A DNA stretch of 64,000 bases, from positions 88,359,522 to 88,423,521 of the forward strand of contig CM070877.1 in the NCBI GenBank assembly GCA_036365515.1, written 5' to 3'. The translations under genes were made by a program, and so were the position numbers. The DNA is from Torymus aiolomorphi (taxonomy: Eukaryota > Arthropoda > Insecta > Hymenoptera > Torymidae). A model generated the notes under the pieces. It searched no databases. It saw nothing but the letters and a program-made list of their open reading frames with translations, and was not told the DNA's origin. Shown in pieces: positions 19,945 to 30,728 of this stretch. Within the stretch, counting starts at the first letter, position 1. Every line of letters starts with the position of its first letter.

Positions 19945-20612
19945 TTCCAGCAAAATCGAGTAAAATTTCAATTTTTGTTAGCGATCTTGCGTCCACGAGT
20001 CTGAATTATCACAATATATATTTAGATTCCTAATCAGCGAAACCAAAAATCCGGTATTAAGATAATACAAATTTCAGCAAAATCTAATAATATTTCAATA
20101 TTTGATCACCATCTTTGAATCCGCCATTTTGAATGTTCTTAATCTGAGTTCAGATTTGTAATAAGCGACTCCAAAAACTCCTTATATACAATTTTCAACA
20201 AAATAAAGTAATATTTCAATTTTTGACAGCCATCTTGGGTCCACCAGTTTGAATTAAAATTTTCAGCAAAATCCAGTAATATTTCAATATGTGGCCGACA
20301 TCTTCGATCCGCCATTTGGAATTCTGAAAATCTGAGTTGAGATTCGTAATCTAGAAATCCCCTAAATACAATTATTAGCAAAATCCAGTATTATTTAAAT
20401 ATTTTACCGCCATTTTCAATTTTTAAAATCTAAGTTCAGATTCGTAATAATCGAATCCAGAAATCCCGTATATACAATTTTCAGCAAAATTCAGTAATAT
20501 TTCAATATGCGGCAGACATTTTCGTTCCGCTATTTTGAATTTTCAAAATCTGAGTTCAGATTCCTAATCAGCGAATCTCGAAACCCCCTATATACAATTT
20601 TCAGCAACATAT
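19945..20612 (+). repeat. Degenerate tandem repeat (about 105-125 bp units)
   Basis: The phrase TTTTCAGCAAAATCCAGTAATATTTCAAT recurs in variant form near 19,947, 20,071, 20,194, 20,264, 20,376, 20,481 and 20,602. It alternates with CCGCCATTTTGAATT-like and TCTGAGTTCAGATTCGTAAT-like words. Spacing varies between 70 and 124 bp because units carry deletions. Confidence 0.85.
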
Positions 20613-20629
20613 CTATAAGAGATTAGTTG

Positions 20630-20850
20630 TAGTGGGGTAAGTGGAGGGGTATGTGGAGGGGTAGGTGGAGGGGTAGGGAGGGGGTGTGGAGGGGGCGTGG
20701 AGGGGAGTGGAGAGGGGTAGAGGGGGGTGGAGTGGCAAACGCTCTTCAAAATAACGTAAAATTTGAAAGAATTTAACGGTAAAAAGTGGAGGGGAGGTGG
20801 AGGGGGTGGAGGGGAATGGAGGGGGTAGAGGGGGTAGGTACCCATTTTTG
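20630..20850 (+). repeat. G-rich minisatellite (GGAGGGG/GTGGAGGG units)
   Basis: The + strand has two blocks (20,632-20,735 and 20,785-20,842) of GTGGAGGGG-like units with many runs of three or more G. A 50-bp non-repetitive spacer lies between them. The strand asymmetry makes G-quadruplex formation on the + strand likely; the other strand encodes only a Pro-rich chance frame. Confidence 0.85.
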
Positions 20851-20877
20851 CCCTTACAACTATATAATATAGGAAGA

Positions 20878-20960
20878 TATATATATATATATAGATAGAG
20901 AGAGAGAGAGAGAGTTCTACATAAGGATATATAAACATATATAAGTATATATAACTATAT
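20878..20960 (+). repeat. (TA)n (GA)n microsatellite
   Basis: TA repeats change to GATA and then GA repeats at 20,878-20,915, followed by AT-rich TATATA words. Confidence 0.8.
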
Positions 20961-21678
20961 ACGAATTATTTTTTCGCAGGAATTTCTTTTCACTTATTAA
21001 TGAAAATGGATTATTATTCGAATATAATTCTAATATAAAATGGATACAACTTGTATTTAATGTACAAGTTGTATTCTGTACTAATTTTTTTCATAAAGTT
21101 GTACCCTTTATTATGGTAATTAAAGGGAATGTTACAATAACAAAAAATTATTTAGATTAATTTGAATCAAAATAATTATTTTTTTATTTTTATATATGAT
21201 TCGTGTTTTAACTTATTATTATTTTAATTTAACATTTCATAGAAGAAAAATTTGAAAATTGTTGTTTAAACAAATGAATTTTACAATTCTGTCAGCTGAT
21301 TTGCTATCAGCGATCCGAAACCCCATACAAATCGATTCAGTTTGTTTAGGTAACAGCCCAGCTTCTTCTGATCATTAAAAAAAAGTAAATTTTTATATAT
21401 TGATCTTGGACTGACCTTGAAAATTTTTTAAACATTTTATCTACAATTTTCCCTCAAAGTACTTATTATAACCTTCATTTTAAGAGTATCCCCATCCCAA
21501 TCGGTCAGTTCCAAAAGAAGATATTTTATTTTGTCCAGACATGTTCATTTGGGCCCACTGTGCGCCGCTCCATGTAAAGTCGCCTTGTCCAGAAATTGCC
21601 GCGACTCCACATCGGCGCGCGCACACCGCGACCGATGCGACTCAGACCGGCGCGCGCATCTTCTCACCGAATCCACCC

Positions 21679-21686
21679 TATATAAG
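21679..21686 (+). promoter_or_regulatory. TATA box in the LTR-like block
   Basis: TATATAAG about 140 bp from the left edge of the GC-rich block, followed by a GC-rich, initiator-rich stretch. It is consistent with an LTR promoter on the + strand. Confidence 0.45.
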
Positions 21687-21799
21687 CAGCTCACACACCG
21701 GCGATAGACAGACCGTGACCGACCGTCCAATAGACTGGACCAACCGCCTTCTGCTCGTGAGCACACGGAAGGAATTCGGTATTGCTAGCCGTCGGACAC

Positions 21800-22640
21800 C
21801 ACCGATCACCGGGACACCTGCTGTTAATATCGTCGTAGGTACACGAGGTAGTCACAGGCCGTGTACCCGGAACCGCTGTTCCTTAGTCGTCGTGCGCACA
21901 CGTGACTAGAGGAACACAAACTACCGCTTCCTCGCATACTGACCCCCGGCACACCTGCTGTTACTACCATCATGGGCACACGAAGTAGTCACAAGCCGAG
22001 TACCCGGAACCGCTGTTCCTTAGTCTTCGTGCACACACGTGACTAGAGGAACACGAACTACCGCTTCCTCGCACACTGACCCCCGGCACACCTGCTGTTA
22101 CTACCGTCGTGGGCACACGAGGTAGTCACAGACCGTGTATCCGGAACTGTTGTTCCTTAATCGTCGCGCACACACATAACTAGACCAACACGAACTACTC
22201 GTGCCTATGTCTCGAATACCGGAACACCCTCCACCTCTGCCGTCGCGAGCACACGACATTGCCGCGAGGCGTGTTCCTGGAGTCGCTGGGACCCTAGTCT
22301 GCGTGAGCACACGTGACTAGCGGAACGCGGACTAATTGGATCTGTGCCAGGAAATCCGGAACGAGCCCTGGTTCTACCGTCGTGAGAGCATGAGGTAGAC
22401 CCGTGAACCCGAAGCTACCGCTCCCTTAGTCGGTGTGGGCACAAGTGACTAAAGAAAAGAGGGCATTCACGGACCGTAGATACCGGAACAGGAATCGGAA
22501 GGAGCCCTGATCCTACCATCGTTAGCCCACGGGGTAGGCCCAGACCGCGATCCCAAAGCTACCGTCCCCTTAGTCGGCGTATGCACACGTAACTAAGGGT
22601 AAGGGGGCATTCACGTCCGTAGACACCGGAATAGGACCAC
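21800..22640 (+). repeat. 137-bp tandem repeat, three good and about three decayed copies
   Basis: ACACCTGCTGTTA words at 21,814, 21,951 and 22,088 are exactly 137 bp apart. Each unit has GGAACCGCTGTTCCTTAGTC and CACACGTGACTAGAGGAACAC, which are short palindromic motifs. Later copies up to 22,640 keep the CCTTAGTCGGCGT…CACACGTAACTA part only. Confidence 0.9.
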
Positions 22641-23021
22641 GAACTTTACGACTTTGACGCCGACTCACCGCACCGATGCCACCGTGACTCGACGTACGCG
22701 TTGTATCGGAGTTTAGCGTACCGAGCCCCTCCTGCGAGAGGGCGCTGCGACCGCGTTTAGTCTCTAAGTTCTGCGGACTTGGTCGTACGCCGAAGTAAGC
22801 ACTTTTGTTTTGGTTTACATGTTTCAGGTGGCGAACTAAGGCGAATTTAATTCTTGTTCCTTAGTTTATTTTCACATTTGTTATTTAGCTGAAAGAATAG
22901 CCTTTCTATATTTAAATATATAACTATGCATTTTATCTCTTAAGCTACCTGACACCCCTTTTCCCCCTTTCCACACCCTGTTAAACTCCTGAGCGTCCAG
23001 CAGAGGAGGAGCAACCGTTAC

Positions 23022-23970
23022 AAATATACTTTAATAAACACGTTAATCCTATGATGTATCCGCTAATGTACCCTACAGGTTGTTTTGGATGGATGTCTAA
23101 TATGAAATGTCGTAAATGTTCCTAGAAATTAATTATGGCTTTGTTTTCCCGTTATCCTTTTCCAGTTGTATTACACGTGGTTTTCAAGTTCAATTCGCCT
23201 ACGTCTAACGGTCTCTTTAGTTCAATTGAACCTAAATTCACTAGATTATCACCAGAAATCTACATGAAGTTCAAAAAAAAATTTCCCGAAAATCACTTGA
23301 AATTCAGCAGGATAAGGGATAACACGATTATAAAGCTATAATTTATTCCTGGTGAAGTTCACGTGAATATCTGGTGAAACAACGTGAATTTCACATACAA
23401 TTCATGTGACCATTTTGGAATTTTGACACGCGGAATCCACTAGAAAATCACATAAAATTTGGGTAGATCTCACATGGGTTTCACATAAATTTTCCGTGAG
23501 TTTTAGGTGATAATTCGGATGGAAATCCAGGAGAGAACCAGCTGAATATTTGCAACTGGAAGACAGTTTTATTTTAATTCTTAGTTTAGTGAATTTTGAT
23601 AATTTTTTCTGAATACAATTAGTCTAAAAATCTACATAAGGAGACGCTAGACTAACTTGATTATGTTGTTTGTCTAAGATTATTCCCTGAATAATGAACC
23701 AATTAAAATTTCGATAAAAATTTGGCATTTATATAGTAAACGCAACCAAATCTTGAAACTGTAAAAATAAATAATTTTCTACTTTAACAATTACATATTA
23801 TGTTACCAGAAAATGAAGAGTTTCTCAAGCTTTTCTTCGCAATCAACTAATTACATCATCTAAACTTATAAGTCACATAAAAAAATATTATATAACGCTT
23901 ATTCGTTAATGAAACTTGTTTCCTTAATGAATATCAAGTACATTATTGCAGAAAAAATGATACAAAAAAT
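23022..23970. other. Non-coding; region with repeated CACGTGAA-like words
   Basis: Between 23,220 and 23,530 words such as TTCACGTGAA, CATGTGAC and TTCACATA recur irregularly. I see no open gene or defined period. Confidence 0.4.
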
Positions 23971-23972
23971 TT

Positions 23973-24048
23973 CCGACCTAACCGAGAATCGAACTCGCGA
24001 ACTTTGGGTTACTGCGCACGCAAGCTATCCATTAAGCTATCATTCGCT
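23973..24048 (-). tRNA. tRNA-like sequence, probably a SINE or tRNA relic
   Basis: The minus strand has an A-box-like TAGCTTAATGGATAGC, a B-box-like GAGTTCGATTCTCGG and a 3' part that can pair with the start (CCGACC…). The anticodon arm does not fold cleanly, so I cannot name an amino acid. It is better explained as a tRNA-derived SINE head or a decayed tRNA gene than as a working tRNA. Confidence 0.4.
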
Positions 24049-24139
24049 TGAAAGACTTAGATAATTTTCACCTACATAAGCTGCATCCTCCATATTTATT
24101 GCTATTTAAGTTTGATTATTTATCTAAAATATCAATTAT

Positions 24140-24835
24140 ATTCAATAATTATATATTTATACATTATTTTAATAAAATGAGTAACTTAAACATTAATTAA
24201 TTGAATTCAAGAAACTTAAAAATGTTGTGTCGGTAAAGTAGAAATCAGATCAATAGAAAATTAATTTTTTTTTTTAATAAACAAAATACAAAATTATTAT
24301 TGCAAAATGGTATGTATATAAAATTGTAAATAATGATAATGTTTTTAAAAATTTTTATTACCTTCGAAAAATGTTATTCGAATTTAATTATTTAATATCT
24401 CAATATAAATTATTTATTTTCAAAATAATTAAAATTAAATAGCAAATTGAATAATCAAAATTAAACAGCAATTAAACAGATATTAAGCGCGATACTTTAA
24501 TATAAAAAATTTCTAATAATTATTTATTTATACACTATTTAAAGAAAATGAGTAATTTACATTAAAAAATTAATGAATTAAATTCGAATAACTTTTTCGA
24601 AAGTAATAAAAATTTTTAAAAACGCAATGATCATTATTTACAATATTATATGCATAACATTTTACAAGAATAATCCGGTATTTGGTTTATTAAAAAAGAA
24701 ATGAATTTTGTACTGATCTGATTTCTACTCTACCGACACTACATTTTTAAGTTATTCGAATTGAATTAATTAATGTTTTAATGTCAGTTACTTATTTTAT
24801 TAAAATAGTGTATATACATAACTATTAAATATCAT
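24140..24835. mobile_element. Palindromic (foldback) MITE-like element, about 300-bp arms
   Basis: The left arm (about 24,145-24,440) reappears inverted at about 24,500-24,825. Matching pairs include the stretch with GTAGAAATCAGATCA against TGATCTGATTTCTAC, and AAAATTTTTATTACCTTCG against CGAAAGTAATAAAAATTTT. There is no coding capacity. It is a non-autonomous hairpin-forming element. Confidence 0.8.
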
Positions 24836-25171
24836 TGATATTTACAAGGAAAGGGACCCAGGTGTACCTCACCGATTTTCTTCAAATTTTGATATGTTTT
24901 ACTACATCCAAAAATATTTGACACGTGTTTTTTTACGTGCCCATATGCTCATTTAAGGGGTGAAAACCACCCTTAAAGTTCACCCCCAAAAACAGTTTTT
25001 TTTTTATATCTCCGGAAAGAATTGGAATTTTTTGATGAAACAAAGAGGATATGATTCACAATTGAAAAACGAATATTTGTGCAATATTTCTACCTAGAAG
25101 GGTAGCATCCCTTATTTTTTATAAAAGAAATTGGAAAAAATTTATAAAAGCATTGGAAAACAAAAGCTTAT

Positions 25172-26668
25172 ATTAAGGATAGTATGTTTAAATATTTAAA
25201 ATGTGAAAATGGCACTGTAGCTAAATGTTATGGGATTCCTAAGATTCACAAAGAACAGTTGACATATAGAATAAAAATATCATCGATAAATTTTCCGAAG
25301 TATAGACTTGCTAGACTTTTGTCTAATATACTGTTCAAGATAGTGGGTAAAATAAATTCATATATTAAAGATAGTTGGAGTTTTTATGATATAATGAAAG
25401 ATATTGTTATTCAAAATGTTCATAGAATGGTTTCATTGGATGTAGTGTCTTTGTTTACAAATATATCTTTACAGTTATTGAATGATAGCATATAAGATAA
25501 ATGGTCTGAAATTAAAGTACATACTAGTTTAACAAAAGATGAATTTATAAAGGCACTTAATTTGGTTTTTAAAAACACAATTTTTTCTTTTGATAATAGT
25601 TTATATGAGCAAAGATATGGCTGTCCAATGGGATCACCTTTGTCACCTGTTATAGCGAATTTAGTAATGGAAAAATTGGAAAGTGTTGCTTTGTCTAACT
25701 TGGTTTTCCAGCCAATTATTTTTAATAGATATGTTGATGACATTTTTGCAGTTGCACCTGAATGTTTTGTGGATGAAATGGTGGATGTGCTTAATCCTAT
25801 CCATGATAGAATTAAATTCACAAAAGAAGTTGAGAAAGATAATCAATTGAGTTTTTTAGATATTAAAGTCATTAGAGTTAATAATAATAGAGTAAAATTA
25901 GATTGGTATAGAAAACCTACATGGTCAGGTAGATTTTTAAATTTTGATTCTCACCACCAATTCGGAAACAAGACAGGTGCGATCAAGGGTGTCATTGACA
26001 GACCGATTAAATTGTCACATAAAGATTTTAGGGAAGAGAATTTAAATTTAGTTAGAGAAACATTTATTGAGAATAGTTATCCGGTAAAATTTATTGATAA
26101 AATGATTGATGAAAGAGTGTAGGAAATTTATAATGGTGGATTGAAGCAGCGGGTAAATAATCAAACAAGGAATAGAAATGGAAAGGACGCATATCTTAGT
26201 TTACCATATGTTAGAAGTTTGTCGGAAAGGATTAGAAGGGTTTTTAGTAAACATAATATTCAAGTTTTCTTTAGAAACGATAATAATTTAGAAAGGTTAT
26301 TTAGTAATTGTAAAGACAAGGATGATAAATGTTTAAAATCGGGAGTAGTTTATAAAATTAATTGTAGGGATTGTAATGGTTGTTATATTGGTCAAACGGG
26401 TAGATATTTGAAAAAGAGAATATATGAACATCAATATAGTTTACGTAGCTCAAGTTGTACATCGGGTTTGAAATGAACATTGTTTAAATAGTTTGCATTC
26501 TTTCGATTTTGGGAGTGTGAATATTTTAGAACAGGAGATTAAGAATAAATATAAGAGGGAAAGCCTTGAAAGTATTCACATTCTAAGAAATCGGAATAAT
26601 GTAAATTTAATGATAGAGTCGAGTAAATTAGATAACATTTATCATTCTTTATTAAGTTACGTGAGAAT
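25172..26668 (+). pseudogene. Penelope-like reverse transcriptase with GIY-YIG endonuclease
   Basis: Penelope elements copy RNA with a telomerase-related RT and nick DNA with a GIY-YIG nuclease. One frame runs from 25,172 to 26,476 with in-frame stops at 25,493 (TAA) and 26,120 (TAG). Motifs: KCYGIPKIHK, VSLDVVSLFTNI, YGCPMGSPLSPVIANLVME, FNRYVDDIFA (catalytic YVDD), SFLDIKV and WYRKPTWSGRFLNF. The nuclease has GVVYKINC and YIGQTGRYLKKRIYEH. A frameshift near 26,470 moves the last 60 residues into another frame (HSFDFGSVNILEQE). The N-terminal part of the RT is missing. It is defective by truncation, two stops and one frameshift. Confidence 0.92.
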
Positions 26669-26744
26669 GGAAAGTTGGAGAGGGGAAAGTGGATGGTGGT
26701 GGGGGTAAGAGAAAAGAAGGGGGTATGGGGGTATATAAGGAGGT

Positions 26745-26812
26745 GTATCGCGGGTTTCATTTCAGTCCCTGAGGAGGAGCCGGAGCGGGCTCGAAACATT
26801 GGGCAACTAGGT
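26745..26812 (+). ncRNA. Hammerhead ribozyme core in Penelope element 1
   Basis: CTGAGGA at 26,769-26,775, a short GC-rich hairpin (GGAGCC…GGGCTC) and then GAAAC at 26,793-26,797. This is the conserved hammerhead order of CUGANGA, stem II and GAAA. Penelope terminal repeats are known to carry minimal hammerheads. Stems I and III were not resolved by eye. Confidence 0.6.
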
Positions 26813-27867
26813 GATGGGGGGCAGTCAGATCGTCCTTTGCTAACAAAGTTTTTTCCAGGTTTTAATTAAGTTTTTATTTCAGATTCTGCGGGGGTGATTA
26901 TAAACAAGGGGAATCTGACTGTCATAAATATTAATTATTTTAATTTAATTTGTAAGACTGTAGGACCGATGGAAAAATTCTTATCAGTTGATAGTAAATT
27001 GTAGTCGACATAAGTAATATTTTTAATTTATAAAAAAAAACCCTAATTTTGACAATGTTTTCGCTCAAAAAATAACAAAATTGATTGAATCCTAAAAAGA
27101 ATAATTGTTTTATAAACAAATTTAAAAAATAAAGTTGATGTGTCCCGGTGTTTTACGAAAAATGCTTTTTACAAGGGGTAAACTACCCCAAAAACGGATA
27201 TTATGCTATTTCAATATTAAATATGTATATATAAATAAAATTTTTTCTTATTTATACTAGGTACACAAAACTAATGATAATTTAATAAATTAACTCGCTT
27301 AAAAAAAATTTACCCCCTTCAGGGGGTAAACATCCCCTTATTACAATATTTGATTTTCGATCAACTAAAAAATAGTTTTTTCGTGCAACTATGATTACTT
27401 AATTCTAAAACTTATTTTTTTGGCAAATTAAATGTACAAATAGAAATATTGACCGCTTATATACTTCATTAGTTACCCATATTCAAAATTCAAAAATTTG
27501 GATCTTGAAAGAAAATTAGAAGTGAATAAATATGGAAATGTACTAATGTACCGGATACAATTGATTTAATTCATTCAATTTGAAAAGTAGTATCCCTGTA
27601 TTTACCACTATAACGACATTTTCTATTCACTCTAGTTTTTTACAGCTGAAAAAAAGTTTAATGCGAACAAAAATCCTCATATTTGCAATGATAGTGCAAG
27701 ATCCTATTCATGTATTTTGAATAAAAAAAATCTTTTACAGATTAAACTTCTAAAATATTAATAAAATAAACAGTTTGTGTTTTATATTTATTTAAATATA
27801 AACTAACAACAATAGTTATTAATAACATTAAATATTGTTGACTACCTTTTGGTATTTATTGTTAATA

Positions 27868-29275
27868 CTATTCTTTATAATCATGACAATAGTGATAATC
27901 ATCAAAAAAGTGCTTCAAACATAATGATTTTTTGCACCAAGAGCATCTTACGATTGCTGGATTAGAACATTCTGCCACTTCGCAACGAACATTACAGTTA
28001 TTTCCAAAGCCAAATTTTACTGGATTATCAAATTTACTCGGCTTTGCATCAACGTAGCCACTTCTATGCCACGAATATTTGAATAGGTTCACATATCGAG
28101 GGGATGATAATTGATTATGAACTAATGATTGAAGTTTTATTATGTTATTTCTTAAACGCAGTTCTAAATCTTCATTCATCAATATTACACTGTCGGAAGT
28201 GTCTTACGTAATTTTTCCAAATCCTAAAACCAAACACGTCTAATGGCTGAATTTTACTGGTTGCTCCTTCGGGAATTATTTTAACATCGATATTTTTATT
28301 TGGAGGTGTTGCTTCCTTCACTGCATCAGGACAATGTCCACTCCAAGAGTCAATTAATAAAAAACTTGAATGACCAACGTTGGGAAAATACACATCTTTT
28401 AACCACGTTTTAAAATGCTCTGTAATAATTACATACATTTTTATGCTTGTATAATAAAAGTAAAAAGTTATAATAATAGTAAATTTCATATATCTGAAGT
28501 TAATTTGCCAGATTTAGAAGCCATTAACATAAACATAAACATTTGAAGGTTTAAATAGCGTATTTTCTACTCTTGGTCCAAATTGTCCTTTAGTTTCCTT
28601 TAATACAATAAACAAGGGAGAAAGTAGCTTACCGTCACCCGATATTAAGGGCTGAATAGTGTAACTATGCGTTGTAGAACTAACAGATCTACAAGGCATT
28701 CGATTTGCCTTTCTCCTTCAACAGATAATGTTCTTCCTGAATGCATTTCAATTTGAAATCCACTTTGATCCGAATTAAAAATAGATTAATATTAATATTA
28801 ATTATTTCTTTTACTTCAGAAACAAAAGCATTAGCTGCCTTTTGTAAGTGTTCTAATCCCTCTAAAGTTTTTTTCGTTATGACTTTGTTAATTTTTCTGC
28901 TGACTATTCTATGGGCTTTTTTAAAATTTTTTAACCAATGATTTGACGCTTTAAACCTTATATCTTCGTTTCCAATAATTTCTTGAGCCTGCAAAGCCCA
29001 TTTTCGTAAGTCTACGTCATGAACTATATGCCCAGCGTCGATTACAGAACGAAAATTATCTAACACAAATTTAGCAATTCTTCCAATTTTTTCTTTGTAG
29101 GTGCCTCCTTTATTTAAGGTATGCGCCCATCGTTTCAATTGTGTAATTGACTTAACTTTTCGAAATTTATGTTGTACAGTTTTCAGAGCGAGTTTTTTTG
29201 TAACACCACTTCTCCAGTACTCCACAGCTTTAGATTTATAATCCATGTTAGATCTTCTTCATCCATAGTACATGT
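27868..29275 (-). pseudogene. Pogo/Tigger-like DDE transposase, broken
   Basis: Transposase of the Tc1/mariner-pogo group, which cuts and pastes an element flanked by inverted repeats. In order: an N-terminal helix-turn-helix region (TVQHKFRKVKSITQLKRW), a CENP-B-type DNA-binding half (FKASNHWLKNFKKAHRIVSRKI), the first catalytic Asp in NSDQSGF at about 28,770 in a shifted frame, then TTHSYTIQPLISGDG, the second Asp in FLLIDSWSGH and the third in KIQPLDVFGF. The spacing is DD36D. A Cys/His cluster follows at the C-terminus (CEVAEC…CSWC…CLKHF…HYCHDY). Frameshifts occur near 28,720, 28,500 and 28,180. It is the best candidate for having moved the large inverted-repeat element. Confidence 0.85.
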
Positions 29276-29542
29276 TTGTGAACTTTCATCAACGTCTGCT
29301 GCCCATATTCTATAATTATTTTCAACAATTTGCATCTCAACATCTTTGAATGGCTCTTAAAAATCCAATGTTTCTTGCTGAATGAATTCTGGTTCGTTAA
29401 AGTCATTCATACAATCCAGTAAAAATTTTTCTATACTATTCTTCAATGCAACTTCTTCTGTTGTAGTAGGACTTTCTTTTATATTCATTATTTGAAAGGA
29501 CAGTAAAAGTAAATTTATAACGTTGATCGGGTTAATAGTCAT
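29260..29542 (-). pseudogene. Acidic ORF fragments upstream of the pogo-like transposase
   Basis: A short acidic frame (MNIKESPTTTEEVALKN…FLLDCMNDFNEPEF) ends in TAA/TAG near 29,357 and seems to continue in the same direction as QIVENNYRIWAADVDESSQT…MDEEDL, reaching the start of the transposase. It could be the N-terminal extension of the transposase or a small accessory frame. Not recognised as a named family. Confidence 0.4.
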
Positions 29543-30728
29543 TTCGTAAGTTGTTTATCTAAAAATAATTATTTCATATTAATATTATATAATTTACAGT
29601 TACTTATTTTAAAGTGTTTTTTTTTTTAAACGGAAAAATTAATTTTTATTAAATCTTAAAGATTTTATGAGTAGATACGCAGATTATGATCTTTCACTGG
29701 AATCATAATATGGATTTCACTTATGTTATTATTAATTTGTTTGTATTTTTCACGTTCATTCAAATAAAAATTAAACGCTTAAACTTCTACTAAACATATC
29801 AGATAGAAATATTAAATACATACGATTTATTTTATTCGTAAATGATAGTTCCAAAAGATATTAAAGATGAAAAAAAAGAATTTTGAGAAAATATATGTGA
29901 TTTGTTTATACAAAAAATTGTCAAATAAAAAAATTTTTGTTATAGATGCATGTGTTCATTAACAAACCATTTGTAAAGAAAGTATACAACAAATAGTATA
30001 TGTATTAAAAATATATTATTTTGTTATTAAAAAATTATTTTTGTAATCTTAATGTATACCAACGTTTTAAAGAAATTTCACAAAGCTCTAATTCATGTGA
30101 GATCTACCTTCCGGAGTATTATTTTTTACAAAAATAACTCCTGAACTCGAAAAAAATTCTTAAATATTCATCGAAAATATAATAACATATATGATTCTAA
30201 AATATTATAAGATATTCAAAAACTATTTTATAAAATGATTTAAAAGGAATAATTAAATTTATACTTGATATATAATATACAAAATACAGGGAGTTTATTG
30301 AAATGATAAATATAGAACTTTCATATATTACTTTATAATTATAACAATACGTTGTAACATCACATTTTGATATTACAATACTTAAATAGTACAAATTAGG
30401 TCGATCTACAGAATTAGTATGCTAGATTAGAAAATCTAAACTCGAATAGCCCAGATTGGGAAGAAGGCTCTGAGCAGCTTATAGACACCCCTCTAAAAGT
30501 TATGTTTACTTATGTGTATTTTTTCTTGCCCTTACAACAACCTCGGATTTCAGAGAGTATGCGTATTATGAGTATGAGTATTATTTATAATTAGAAGAAC
30601 AGAAACAATAAAACTAATATTACCTTATTTTGCAATAGATATTTACCTCTTTAACTCAAGTAGTTACTCTCTTAAAAACATTTTAATATTTTTCTTCGTA
30701 AACTTATTTAGAAAACTGTACAGTATAT

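Larger units (their letters stand above)
21541..23021 (+). mobile_element. LTR-like block with TATA box and internal repeats
   Basis: A sharply GC-richer 1.4-kb block in AT-rich DNA. It starts TGTTCATTTGGG and ends CCGTTACA, compatible with TG…CA LTR ends. A TATATAAG box sits at 21,679-21,686. No protein domain is found and no target duplication could be confirmed, so this is a possible long solo LTR. Confidence 0.45.
25127..27026 (+). mobile_element. Penelope-like element 1, inserted in the left inverted repeat
   Basis: The intact right-hand copy of the inverted repeat shows the uninterrupted site. Here it is split, with TTTATAAAA at 25,118-25,126 and again at 27,027-27,035, a 9-bp target duplication. 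The insert is 5' truncated, encodes reverse transcriptase and GIY-YIG endonuclease, and ends in a tail region with a hammerhead core. Confidence 0.8.

Noticed and set aside
20588..20938. Pro-rich minus-strand frame
   Set aside because: It is the complement of the G-rich minisatellite and has no independent coding signal.
21541..21909. 122-codon + strand frame
   Set aside because: It crosses the TATA box and tandem repeats of an LTR-like block and has no recognisable protein pattern.
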